Assembly: GCA_009920765.1 (NCBI GenBank)
Contig: RFZJ01000030.1
Coordinates: 1 to 42,891, forward strand
Length of the DNA stretch: 42,891 bases
DNA from: Planctomycetota bacterium
Lineage (GTDB): Bacteria; Planctomycetota; Planctomycetia; Gemmatales; Gemmataceae
Direction: 5' to 3'
Of the stretch, positions 1-8,180 are shown piece by piece. A program made the translations under genes and the position numbers. The first letter of the stretch is position 1, and every line of letters begins with the position of its first letter. The notes under the pieces were generated by a model. That model searched no databases, had not been told where the DNA came from, and worked only from the letters and a program-made list of their open reading frames with translations.

Positions 1-947
1 CCGCCGGAGTTATCATCGAAATCGCCACCAGAGCCGGAACTGTCAGTATCTTGGGCAGAAGAGCCATAATCACCAGAGCTAGTTGGATCAGCGCCATAGG
101 CGGAAGAGCCTGAATGGTTGCCTCCAAAAAAATTGTTGTATAAATACATACCAGCAGCAGCGCCAAACATACCTCCCAAGAGTGAGCTGAAAAAGCCACC
201 CCCGCCATAGCCTGGAGCCATGCCGCCACCGCCATAACCACCACCAGCCATAGCCCCGCCACCCCCAAAAAGAGCTCTAAATATTGCGATGACCAGCCAA
301 GCCCCACCCAGAACTAAAAGGCCCATGCAGATCCAGCCACCAATAGGGGAACCCTCTCCTTTGTTTTCGGGATTAGTGTTTCGGACAGGAGCCGCAGCTA
401 CAGGTTTGTTAACGGGAGGCGCACCAGCTCTACGGTTATCAGGGTGCGATTCCATTGCGTTATAAACAAAATTAACAGCTTCGGTGAGAGCTTGATCGTT
501 TTGTTTTTCTTTAAGTTTTGTAAGCATGATGCTGGTTAGATTGTCTCGATCAAGCAATGAAAAGATTTTCTTTTGGGTTTCATTGCCTACTTCAATTTGC
601 AGGTGAGCGGGGTCTTTGGAAAGCAGGATATAAACCCCATTAACACGCAAGTTTGCAAATTGTTTTTGAGCCCATTGATGGTACATGCGATTGGCTGCGG
701 GCTTATCCTTAAGATTAACCCCTTTTTTAATATCTTCAGGAATGGTACTGAAAGTTTCGATGACAAGGTCATGCTTGAATCGTTTTTCGATATCTAAAAT
801 CCTGCGGTTGGCTTCGGACTTGGCATTTTCAGAAAAGAAGCCAGCAGTGTCTTTGACCTCGCGGTATTCGGCTTTTAAGTCGCTGTTGAAAACCAAGCAA
901 AGTGCTACCGCACTGAGGAAGCTTAAATTTTTCATGATGCCTATCAT
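1..947 (-). CDS. TPM-domain membrane protein, runs off the left edge
   Basis: The reading frame is open from the ATG at 947 to the window edge, so the 3' end is missing. The N-terminus has a short hydrophobic signal segment (LSFLSAVALCLVF). A TPM (DUF477) domain of about 130 residues follows, with the recognisable start EYREVKDTAGFFSEKA and a region predicting NGVYILLSKDPAHLQIEVG. Next come a linker, one membrane segment (WICMGLLVLGGAWLVIAIF) and a long glycine/serine-rich tail with many GGGG runs. This architecture is typical of periplasmic TPM proteins anchored near the C-terminus. TPM domains have been linked to photosystem repair and acid phosphatase activity in plants; the bacterial role is unclear. 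The start at 947 is chosen because GAAAGGGG lies about 5 bases upstream; a second in-frame ATG is at 935. It is divergent from hslV. Confidence 0.8.
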   Translation of the reverse strand, partial: MIGIMKNLSFLSAVALCLVFNSDLKAEYREVKDTAGFFSENAKSEANRRILDIEKRFKHDLVIETFSTIPEDIKKGVNLKDKPAANRMYHQWAQKQFANLRVNGVYILLSKDPAHLQIEVGNETQKKIFSLLDRDNLTSIMLTKLKEKQNDQALTEAVNFVYNAMESHPDNRRAGAPPVNKPVAAAPVRNTNPENKGEGSPIGGWICMGLLVLGGAWLVIAIFRALFGGGGAMAGGGYGGGGMAPGYGGGGFFSSLLGGMFGAAAGMYLYNNFFGGNHSGSSAYGADPTSSGDYGSSAQDTDSSGSGGDFDDNSG

Positions 948-1083
948 GGGCGCCCCTTTCAAAGATTAAGTGTTGCCTAGAAAATATCATTATAATGGTA
1001 TTCGGAATTGTGATACGAATATTATGATGATTTTCTAAGATGTTGCAAAGAAAGCTAACTAAAAACCCCCCAAGGGAGCAAAT

Positions 1084-1620
1084 ATGCTGGAAAAAATTCA
1101 TGCCACTACCATTTTAGCGGTCAGGCACCAAGGAAAAGTGGCCCTAGGGGGTGATGGCCAGGTAACGCTGGGGCATATCGTAATGAAACAAGATGCCCAG
1201 AAAATCCGCAGGTTGTTTCAAGGTAAGGTGCTTGCAGGATTTGCTGGTGCAGCGGCTGATGCGTTTGCTCTTATCGAACGCTTTGAATCCAAATTAAAAG
1301 ATTATCAAGGCTTGGTGCCCCGTGCTGCCATCGAATTGGCCCGGGAATGGCGTACCGATCGAATGTTAAGACGATTGGAAGCCATGTTGATCGCTGCAGA
1401 CCAGGAAAATGTGCTTTTAATCAGTGGGAGTGGCGATGTAATACAGCCAAGCGATGGGATAGCTGCAACGGGATCCGGGGGGCCTTACGCAACAGCGGCT
1501 GCTAGGGCGCTTATTGCCAACAGCAATCTGGATGCCACTGCAATAGTGCAAAAATCGTTGGAAATTGCAGCAGATATGTGTATTTACACGAATCGTAATA
1601 TTCTCGTCGAAACCCTATAA
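1084..1620 (+). CDS. hslV: ATP-dependent protease subunit HslV (ClpQ)
   Basis: This is the peptidase subunit of the HslUV (ClpYQ) cytoplasmic protease, an N-terminal threonine hydrolase that forms a double hexameric ring. The 178 residues match the family length. The family core is visible: [67 protein letters not shown] and [10 protein letters not shown]. The catalytic Thr is residue 8, behind the prosegment MLEKIHA, rather than directly after Met as in E. coli. This resembles the Gram-positive form with HATTI, and processing before Thr8 is inferred. AGGGAG sits 7 bases before the ATG. hslU follows after 27 bases, so the two are almost surely one transcript. Confidence 0.96.
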   Translation: MLEKIHATTILAVRHQGKVALGGDGQVTLGHIVMKQDAQKIRRLFQGKVLAGFAGAAADAFALIERFESKLKDYQGLVPRAAIELAREWRTDRMLRRLEAMLIAADQENVLLISGSGDVIQPSDGIAATGSGGPYATAAARALIANSNLDATAIVQKSLEIAADMCIYTNRNILVETL

Positions 1621-1647
1621 ATAACCAAGCCTTAACTTCGTAACCCG

Positions 1648-2997
1648 ATGGAGACTGCAAAATTGTCTGACTGGACCCCAAAGCAAATAGTTTCAGAACT
1701 GGATAAATACATCGTAGGGCAGGGTGCTGCCAAGAGGGCGGTGGCTGTTGCAATTCGCAACCGCTGGCGCAGGCAGCAGCTAGCATTTGAAATGCGCAAA
1801 GATATAACCCCTAAAAATATCATTATGATAGGGCCTACAGGCGTGGGTAAAACAGAAATAGCCCGCAGGCTGGCCCAATTGGTGGGCGCTCCCTTTTTTA
1901 AAGTGGAAGCCACCAAATACACGGAGGTGGGATATCATGGACGAGATGTCGAAAGCATGATTCGGGACCTTGCAGAAGTTGCAGCGGGGATGATACGTAA
2001 GGAACAACGAAAATCGGTGGAAGTCAAGGCTGCAGAACGACTTGAGGAGCGATTGCTGGACTTGCTTTTGCCCGGTACTTCATCCTGGCAACCTGAAGAT
2101 GCGGATGCAAATGTGAAAAGCAATCATGCTCGGGAAATCATGAAGGAAAGGCTAAAAGCGGGTGAATTGGAAGATCGCCTGGTGGAATTATCCATCGAGC
2201 AAAAAGTAGTACCAGTTCAGGTTTTTTCGAACATGGGAATGGAAAACATGGACGCTGATTTTCAAAGTATGTTTGAAAAAATGCTGCCCAAAAACTCTCA
2301 GACCAGGCAGGTTAAAATCCGCGATGCTCGAAAAATAATTCTCGAACAGGAAACTGAAGCCTTGATCGACAGGCAGGCCGTAAACGAAAAAGCAGTCGAA
2401 CTCGTTGAGAATCAAGGAATCATTTTTTTAGATGAAATTGACAAAGTATGTACCAGTGGGCAATCTCAGGGGCCTGATGTTTCCCGTCAAGGTGTTCAAA
2501 GAGATTTACTTCCCGTGGTTGAGGGAACAACGGTAAATACGAGGTATGGCCCTGTAAAAACCGACCATATCCTTTTCATAGCCGCAGGGGCTTTCCATGT
2601 GTCAAAACCAGCCGACCTTATGCCTGAGCTTCAGGGGCGCTTCCCTATCCGGGTTGAATTGACCGATTTGTGCAAGGAAGATTTTTATCGGATTCTAACC
2701 GAACCCCAAAACTCGCTTGCAATGCAGTATTCTGAACTATTAAAAACAGAAGGAATCAAGCTGGAATTTACCAGGGATGGCTTGGAGGCCCTTGCGGATA
2801 TAGCATTTGAGGTAAACTCATCAACCCAGAATATTGGCGCAAGAAGATTGCATACCGTCATGGAAAGGGTTGTTGAAGAAATCAGCTTCCATGGTTCGGA
2901 TCTGGATGAAAAAAACCAGAAAATTGATTCAGCATATGTGAAAAACAGGCTGAAAGATGTTTTACAAAGAGAAGACCTGGCACGTTTTATTCTTTAA
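1648..2997 (+). CDS. hslU: HslU ATPase (ClpY), unfoldase of HslUV
   Basis: This AAA+ ATPase unfolds substrates and feeds them to HslV. Its 449 residues are close to the usual 440-450. Walker A is GPTGVGKT at residues 62-69 and Walker B is IIFLDEID with D262/E263. The intermediate (I) domain lies between them and is rich in charged helices. The region with GRFPIRVEL and the sensor-2 stretch NIGARRLHTVMERV follow. The C-terminus EDLARFIL matches the conserved tail that inserts between HslV subunits. The ribosome binding site is weak, which suggests translation coupled to hslV just upstream. The gene ends 7 bases from the convergent hydrolase gene. Confidence 0.96.
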   Translation: METAKLSDWTPKQIVSELDKYIVGQGAAKRAVAVAIRNRWRRQQLAFEMRKDITPKNIIMIGPTGVGKTEIARRLAQLVGAPFFKVEATKYTEVGYHGRDVESMIRDLAEVAAGMIRKEQRKSVEVKAAERLEERLLDLLLPGTSSWQPEDADANVKSNHAREIMKERLKAGELEDRLVELSIEQKVVPVQVFSNMGMENMDADFQSMFEKMLPKNSQTRQVKIRDARKIILEQETEALIDRQAVNEKAVELVENQGIIFLDEIDKVCTSGQSQGPDVSRQGVQRDLLPVVEGTTVNTRYGPVKTDHILFIAAGAFHVSKPADLMPELQGRFPIRVELTDLCKEDFYRILTEPQNSLAMQYSELLKTEGIKLEFTRDGLEALADIAFEVNSSTQNIGARRLHTVMERVVEEISFHGSDLDEKNQKIDSAYVKNRLKDVLQREDLARFIL

Positions 2998-3004
2998 AAC
3001 AGGC

Positions 3005-3757
3005 CTATGCAGTGAATGAACTGTTGACTGATGTCTTATCGTTTTGGATCTTTTCCATGATCCAAGTGTTGGCATCATTGAGCATTTCGGAGTGAATGCG
3101 ATGGTTGGTTCCATAAGTTCGCCAGAAGGGGTTCATACCCGCAAGAATCATGCTATCGCGGTCTTTTTCAGCAGATCTCGCAGTAACCACCGAGTTGGCA
3201 ATGCCGTGACCCATGAACACAGGTAGATTCTTCAAGGCGCCAATGCGCCAAAGTGGTGATTGATAACGGGGCAGGTGGCCGTTGAGCGATATTATGCCAG
3301 CAAACTTTTCTGGATACTGGAAAGCCATTCGATAAGCTAAAGTTGCGCCTTCACAGAAACCAGCAAGAAAAACCCTGTTTAAGTTGATGTTGTAAGAGTC
3401 TTGTGTTTTTTCGATGGCGTTAAAAATATAATCTTCAACCATGGCATCGCAGGAACCATCGGGGCCCCAAGTGTAAGCGTTTTTGGGCTTAAGGTTTTTT
3501 TTAACCATGGTGGCATGCATACCACGGAGGGAAATCGAAATATAATTGCGCCTGCTCATATGTGGGGCGTAGCGTAAAACTTGTTCTTCGTTGCTGCCAT
3601 GCGCATGTAAATAAACAATTAAAGGGTAGGCGTAGTTGGGTTCATAATGAACTGGTAAAAAAGTTCGAAGGGGAAGAGCCTCTGGAGAAAATACCTTGGA
3701 GTCGTAAAAACCTTCAGTAGGTTGTTGGGTGATAAGAGATAAATTAAGGGGAGCCAT
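3005..3757 (-). CDS. Alpha/beta-hydrolase, carboxylesterase/phospholipase-like, Cys at nucleophile elbow
   Basis: This is an alpha/beta-hydrolase of about 250 residues. Visible features are a central strand with an oxyanion-type motif (PLIVYLHAHGSNEEQ), the nucleophile elbow GFCEGA and a late Asp/His pair (MGHGIANSVV and TNHRIHSEML). The elbow carries Cys (residue 135) where related esterases have Ser (GFSQG). Dienelactone hydrolases also use Cys, so a thiol nucleophile is possible. The frame is open upstream to 3814, but GGAG lies 5 bases before the ATG at 3757, which I take as the start. Substrate and pathway are unknown. There is no signal peptide from this start, so it is probably cytoplasmic. 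Confidence 0.75.
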   Translation of the reverse strand: MAPLNLSLITQQPTEGFYDSKVFSPEALPLRTFLPVHYEPNYAYPLIVYLHAHGSNEEQVLRYAPHMSRRNYISISLRGMHATMVKKNLKPKNAYTWGPDGSCDAMVEDYIFNAIEKTQDSYNINLNRVFLAGFCEGATLAYRMAFQYPEKFAGIISLNGHLPRYQSPLWRIGALKNLPVFMGHGIANSVVTARSAEKDRDSMILAGMNPFWRTYGTNHRIHSEMLNDANTWIMEKIQNDKTSVNSSFTA

Positions 3758-4186
3758 AAGCACTCCAAAGCTTTCTATAATTTCCAGACGCCCCATGTTT
3801 TGAAATAAAATCAAGGCAAGCGTTTAGGATGTAATGCATTCCGTTGGGCAAAGTCTACGGTGTATCTCCGGTTGAGTCAACGAAAGACTTAAGTCAAACT
3901 TTGAAAAAAGTGCTTAAATGCCAAGGAAAAGTGATGAATAATCCGGTTAGGTCAGGTAGGCCGAGATGAACCGATTTGGAGAAATAGAACAGGTCTAGCG
4001 ATAAAGACAAACCTGATGGCTGTGAAACAATTGCCCAAATCATCTGTATTTACCAAATGTTTTATATTTTCTATTTGGTTACATTGGATTAATTGAGATG
4101 GTTGCAATCAATTTAGAGGAATAACTTGTAAGCAGCAAATTTTCCTGGGGCTGCTAAAAAATAATGAACAGACGGTTTTAAAATCT
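3758..4186. other. Non-coding gap of about 430 bases
   Basis: This stretch lies between two minus-strand genes and should hold the promoter of the hydrolase gene and the 3' region of the lipoprotein gene. Only short inverted repeats were seen: AGCAGC/GCTGCT at about 4131-4156, and AATTGA/TCAATT at about 4090-4112. Neither is followed by a T-run in the minus direction, so neither is called a terminator. No reading frame with a convincing start, no tRNA and no riboswitch was recognised. Confidence 0.6.
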
Positions 4187-5431
4187 TTAAGGGCGTTCTT
4201 CTTGTTGAGAAACTGCTGAAACCACCTTAAAATCAATGGATTTCTTACAAGAACGTGGCAATTGGCCGGAAATAGCATTTTCTTCAACACTAATCCAAAG
4301 GGTATATAACCCTGGCTGTAATTTAGGGGGGACCCTAAATTGAAAAGTTAGATGGTAATCCGATCTTTGAGCCCTGCTGCGGTCTATACGGGGCGGGAAA
4401 GCCATGTTAATTAATTTGCCATTACTGTCGTGAATCTCGAGATTGCTCGAAAGGATGGATTCATAAACATCGTTATCCTTGCTGCAATGTACATTTTCGA
4501 CCTCGACATAAAGCATGATTTTTTCGCCCGGTAGGTTGCCTTTGCCCTGCTGGAAACCATGGTTGGAAGTTAAAGGGTCGAAAGAACCAAAACCATGAAT
4601 ATCCTTGCAAAAGTGCAGGTTTTCCAGATTCAGTTTAGCATGTTTACGGAGTTTTTCTTGCGCTTTGCCTACCATTTCCAAGGCCTGTGAGGCTTCTTTG
4701 GAATCTAAAACCTGATTTTTTAAAACCAATCCCGCTGCTTTTAAAAGAAATTCGGCAAGTTCCGGATTGGGAACTGAGCCATCCTTTAAAGTTTTGCTTG
4801 CTAGTTCAGGCTTGTTTTCCAGAATTTGATTGAATGCCAGCGCACCGGGGGGCAAAGTTAATACCTCTGGAATAAGCGGGATTTCCTGCTGTTTTTTTTC
4901 ATCAATTGGAAACTTTGCATCTTGCAATGTCGGTCCGGTAATTAGCATTGGCTTATCCGAAACAGGCTTTTCGGAGATTAATAGCAAAGGCTCTATTTCT
5001 TTGGTTGTTTTTGGCTCGCCTTCGGTCTTTTCTGCCTTTACGGTTTCATTTTCCGGTTCGGGTGGGGGCGGAATGGTTAATGGTTTGGGATCACTTGCAG
5101 CTAGTTTCTGCTGCGATTCCTTTTCAGATTTTTGTGAAAGAAGCTTTAGAGCGGGTGGGAGATCTTCAGTTTTCAAGACCTTTGGCTCTTTGGGAGATTC
5201 TGATTCCTTAATTTTCTTTTCGGTTGTTTTTTTTGTTACGACCGAGTGCGTTGTTGTAAATTTTGTTGGATCCTTGTTTTCATCATCCAAAGAAACAGAA
5301 CGATTATCATTTGCAATAGGCATCTGCACTCGTTGCATCTTGGCTTGGCCAAAGTTTGTGCAACCACTTGTGAGGGGCAAAAAACCAATCAGCAAAACTA
5401 TACGAAACAGCATATTCATGAACATTCCCAT
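4187..5431 (-). CDS. Putative lipoprotein with charged linker and C-terminal beta domain, family unknown
   Basis: The start at 5431 gives a lipoprotein signal: MGMFMNMLFRIVLLIGFLP followed by the lipobox LTSGC, with the acylated Cys at residue 24. AAGGAA lies about 10 bases upstream; several further ATGs follow closely. Residues of roughly 40-210 are a low-complexity stretch rich in Glu, Lys and Pro, probably a flexible spacer across the periplasm. A short helical region follows (ASQALEMVGKAQEKLRKHA). The C-terminal ~130 residues look like a compact beta domain, with GEKIMLYVEVENVHCSKD, YHLTFQFRVP and LQPGLYTLWISVEE, reminiscent of folds that bind partner proteins or carbohydrate. I do not recognise the family. 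It is likely anchored in a membrane facing the periplasm. Confidence 0.72.
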   Translation of the reverse strand: MGMFMNMLFRIVLLIGFLPLTSGCTNFGQAKMQRVQMPIANDNRSVSLDDENKDPTKFTTTHSVVTKKTTEKKIKESESPKEPKVLKTEDLPPALKLLSQKSEKESQQKLAASDPKPLTIPPPPEPENETVKAEKTEGEPKTTKEIEPLLLISEKPVSDKPMLITGPTLQDAKFPIDEKKQQEIPLIPEVLTLPPGALAFNQILENKPELASKTLKDGSVPNPELAEFLLKAAGLVLKNQVLDSKEASQALEMVGKAQEKLRKHAKLNLENLHFCKDIHGFGSFDPLTSNHGFQQGKGNLPGEKIMLYVEVENVHCSKDNDVYESILSSNLEIHDSNGKLINMAFPPRIDRSRAQRSDYHLTFQFRVPPKLQPGLYTLWISVEENAISGQLPRSCKKSIDFKVVSAVSQQEERP

Positions 5432-5572
5432 ACCTAAAGTTTCCTTTGGGCGGGCAGGAATAACCGAGTAAGGGCCCAAGGTCAACCCTAGCCTTAAAAA
5501 GAACCTGTAAGAATAGAAATGCCTGCCAGTCTGGGGCGATTAGGGGGATGAGGATTGATAAGGGGCGGCTGG

Positions 5573-6412
5573 TTAAACCCAGATTTTCATTTTGCCAAAT
5601 AGATCTGGAGGAATTTTTCGCTCAGATACCTTTAAAATTTCTGTCCGTAGATACCTAGTACTTTGATGACCAACGATGATCAATTCGTTTTTAAACATTT
5701 CTGCCCGTTCGACAAAATCATCAAGATGCATATGGCCGAACTTGTGAATTTTTTCTCTGCGATGTTTCGACCGAATAAAACTCATTTCCGTGATGAGAAC
5801 TTTGGCTTCATAAACAGGTGGATAATTATCTAACCCCGCGGGACTGGTATCGCCTGTGTATGCCAGCAATGGGGTGCGAATTTCATGGGTGACAGTCGTG
5901 CCTGAAAGCCTTAAATCACGGATCTTATCCCCTGAAAATCCCTGAAATTCTTCTTTTAGTTTGTTTCGTCTCTGCCAAACCATAAATCCCAGCGATGGGA
6001 TCGTGTGAGTTGTTGCAAAAGTGGTAACCACATGATCCCGGCTTAATTCAAATTCCTGCCCGGCTTCCAGGCCTATGAGATTGCAATTCATGCGGCCACG
6101 ATCAAGCCTTTGAAAAACCAACAGAAGTTTGCGTAAATCGTCGACTGCATAGGCCGGCACGTAAATATTAGGGGGTTCCATTTTCATCATGCGCCTGCGG
6201 GCGACATAAATAGGCAGACTTGCGACATGATCGAGATGGGTATGGGTGATGCACCAGTTGGGTGTGCCCATGAAATCCCAGGGTTGAGCCCCCAGATCGA
6301 AGCCCATCTTTAATTCCGGGATCCGCCAATAAGACTGAACTGCAGCCCTGGAATATCCCTCAATAGTGAGGTTTCCGTGTAAATGGCGCAGGTAAGGAGC
6401 GTTTTCGACCAT
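5573..6412 (-). CDS. MBL-fold hydrolase, ribonuclease Z-like
   Basis: This metallo-beta-lactamase-fold enzyme has 279 residues. The zinc motif HTHLDH is at residues 57-62. Later metal ligands are visible in FATTHTIPS, AYTGDTSP and VGHQSTRY. The overall pattern, with GFDLGAQPWD before the motif and the late HMHLDDFVERAE segment, fits the ElaC/RNase Z branch rather than a beta-lactamase. RNase Z trims the 3' trailer of tRNA precursors. The flexible arm typical of true RNase Z is not clear, so this may instead be a related phosphodiesterase. Its promoter region (6413-6509) is shared with the divergent DUF447/mptG pair; whether it has a link to H4MPT chemistry is unknown. Confidence 0.72.
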   Translation of the reverse strand: MVENAPYLRHLHGNLTIEGYSRAAVQSYWRIPELKMGFDLGAQPWDFMGTPNWCITHTHLDHVASLPIYVARRRMMKMEPPNIYVPAYAVDDLRKLLLVFQRLDRGRMNCNLIGLEAGQEFELSRDHVVTTFATTHTIPSLGFMVWQRRNKLKEEFQGFSGDKIRDLRLSGTTVTHEIRTPLLAYTGDTSPAGLDNYPPVYEAKVLITEMSFIRSKHRREKIHKFGHMHLDDFVERAEMFKNELIIVGHQSTRYLRTEILKVSERKIPPDLFGKMKIWV

Positions 6413-6509
6413 TAGGTATTCCGCAGTTGGAAGCTATATATGCCCAAAGTCACTATAAAAACAATGGGCCATAAAACCAAGGTGCACCTTTAATTTAAGG
6501 TTTGTAGGA

Positions 6510-7088
6510 ATGATTTTAGAAGGTCTAGTTACCACGATCGGAAAAGAAGGAAAAATCCATGTGGCTCCCATGGGTCCCCGGGTTGAATCTTCGATGTCGC
6601 ACCTGCTTTTACGCCCGTATTCCACCTCCCAAACCTGCCAAAATTTACTTCGTCATCCAGAAGGGGTTTTTCATGTCACCGATGATGTGACTTTGATTGC
6701 CCGGGGTGCAATTGGATTGATGGATTCCCCGCCAAACATGCCTGCAATCGAGGTTAAAGGCTTTGTCCTTGAGGGAAGTTGCAGGGCCTATGAATTTAAG
6801 GTTGTCAAAGCTGATACTTCCGAGGATCGGGTTAGGTTGGAATGCGAAGTAATGAAAGTTCACAGGCAGAGAGATTTTTTTGGTTTTAACCGTGCCATGT
6901 TTGCTGTTTTGGAAGCTGCTATTCTAGCCTCACGAACAGCATTTTTATCCCTCGAACAAATCGAAAAAGAATTTACAAAATTATCCACTTTGGTGCAGAA
7001 GACCGGCTCTGAAAAAGAAGCAGCAGCTTTTTCACTCCTCGAACAATTTGTGCGAAACCAAGCGAACAAGTCAGGCCCGGAATCTTGA
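6510..7088 (+). CDS. DUF447 family protein, linked to tetrahydromethanopterin genes
   Basis: The 192 residues match DUF447: ILEGLVTTIGKEGKIHVAPMGP at the start, then LLRPYSTSQTCQNL and GVFHVTDDV, and a helical C-terminal part with FFGFNRAMFAVLEAAILASR. The N-terminal half resembles a split-barrel flavin-binding fold. In methylotrophs and planctomycetes this family travels with H4MPT biosynthesis or C1-transfer genes. Here it is followed after a single base by beta-RFAP synthase, which supports that role and points to coupled translation. Its biochemical activity is not established. The start ATG is preceded by AAGG about 9 bases upstream. Confidence 0.82.
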   Translation: MILEGLVTTIGKEGKIHVAPMGPRVESSMSHLLLRPYSTSQTCQNLLRHPEGVFHVTDDVTLIARGAIGLMDSPPNMPAIEVKGFVLEGSCRAYEFKVVKADTSEDRVRLECEVMKVHRQRDFFGFNRAMFAVLEAAILASRTAFLSLEQIEKEFTKLSTLVQKTGSEKEAAAFSLLEQFVRNQANKSGPES

Positions 7089-7089
7089 T

Positions 7090-8037
7090 ATGCCTATCCT
7101 CCCCTTTGAACCCCTTGCGCCTGCCATTTTTCCGCGCTATAGCGGCGCTTCTGACTTTCAGCTTATTTCCCAGGGGAAAGTCCGTGTCACAACGGGTAGC
7201 AGGTTGCATTTTGGCTTTTTAAACCTCACGCCTAATAATATCCCTTTTTGGAACGACCTTAATGGTAATCCCACCCTTCCTGTCCGCAGGTTTGGTGGAA
7301 TAGGATTGATGATTCCCAATCCCGGGATTTCCATACTTGCAGAAATTGCAAACTCCTGGAGTTTTCAAGGTGGGCATTTGCAAAGGGTTGAAGAATGCGC
7401 AAGGAAGATGCAAGCGTATTGCGAATTGAATAACATCCAACTAAAACCCTGCAAGATAATTGTTGAAAAATCCGCTCCTCACCATGTTGGCCTGGGCACG
7501 GGGACCCAGCTTGCTCTTGCCTTGGGAAAAGCACTGTTGCTTGCCAACGGTTTTGATATGCCCACTAAAGAACTAGGTCCGATTTTGGGAAGAGGCAATC
7601 GATCTGCAATCGGCCTTTATGGTTTTGATCATGGAGGTTTGATTGTTGAGGGGGGGAAATCCAAAGATGATAAAATATCCCCTCTGATCTCTAATCTCCC
7701 TTGGCCCAGCGATTGGCAGATCGAATTGCACTACGATAGCGAAAAGCCCGGAGTTCATGGCGTAGAGGAAGTGAATGCGTTTAAAGAAATCATGAATGCT
7801 TCCAAAGATGAGGAATTACTTTCTGCGAATCCTAGAAATGCCTTGTTGGGGATTTTACCTGCCATTGTTTCAAAAGATCTGGATGCTGTGAGGAAATATA
7901 TATTTGATATGAATATGCGGACGGGGAGGGTGTTTGAACCATTTGAAGGTAAAGATAAAGTTGTAACAGAAGGGATGGCAGACTTTTGTGGCCAGAGTTC
8001 CTGGGGCCCCGTCAAATTTCAAATCAAAAAATTGTGA
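7090..8037 (+). CDS. mptG: Beta-ribofuranosylaminobenzene 5'-phosphate synthase (H4MPT biosynthesis)
   Basis: This enzyme condenses 4-hydroxybenzoate or p-aminobenzoate with phosphoribosyl diphosphate. It is the first committed step toward tetrahydromethanopterin, the C1 carrier of methanogens, methylotrophs and many planctomycetes. It belongs to the GHMP-kinase fold. The family marks are VTTGSRLHFGFLNL near residue 40, GGIGLMIPNPGI, the glycine-rich SAPHHVGLGTGTQLALALG, and GRGNRSAIGLYGFDHGGLIVEGG. The 315-residue length is usual. The frame is open to 7048, but the ATG at 7090 has GGA 8 bases upstream and sits one base after the DUF447 stop. A strong hairpin ends the transcript at 8082-8129. 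Confidence 0.9.
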   Translation: MPILPFEPLAPAIFPRYSGASDFQLISQGKVRVTTGSRLHFGFLNLTPNNIPFWNDLNGNPTLPVRRFGGIGLMIPNPGISILAEIANSWSFQGGHLQRVEECARKMQAYCELNNIQLKPCKIIVEKSAPHHVGLGTGTQLALALGKALLLANGFDMPTKELGPILGRGNRSAIGLYGFDHGGLIVEGGKSKDDKISPLISNLPWPSDWQIELHYDSEKPGVHGVEEVNAFKEIMNASKDEELLSANPRNALLGILPAIVSKDLDAVRKYIFDMNMRTGRVFEPFEGKDKVVTEGMADFCGQSSWGPVKFQIKKL

Positions 8038-8081
8038 AGTTTATTTTTGATCAGATTAAGTGTTAATCCGTTTGTGTTTAT

Positions 8082-8129
8082 GAAAAATGCAACCAGCACA
8101 GCGTATTTGTTGTGATGGTTGCATTTTTC
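8082..8129. terminator. Bidirectional terminator-like hairpin
   Basis: A perfect 14-base inverted repeat (GAAAAATGCAACCA / TGGTTGCATTTTTC) has a 20-base loop. The A-run on one arm and T-run on the other allow it to act in both directions. It lies between the convergent ends of mptG and the dehydrogenase gene, exactly where a shared terminator is expected. Confidence 0.75.
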
Positions 8130-8180
8130 TTGTCGGGAAAATAGAGATAGTTGAAGTTGATTATATAACTCCAAACGCAA

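Noticed and set aside
4830..5471. Plus-strand ORF of 213 codons opposite the lipoprotein gene
   Set aside because: It mirrors the low-complexity Glu/Lys/Pro region of the lipoprotein, giving a Ser/Phe/Gly-rich antisense frame; no family features.
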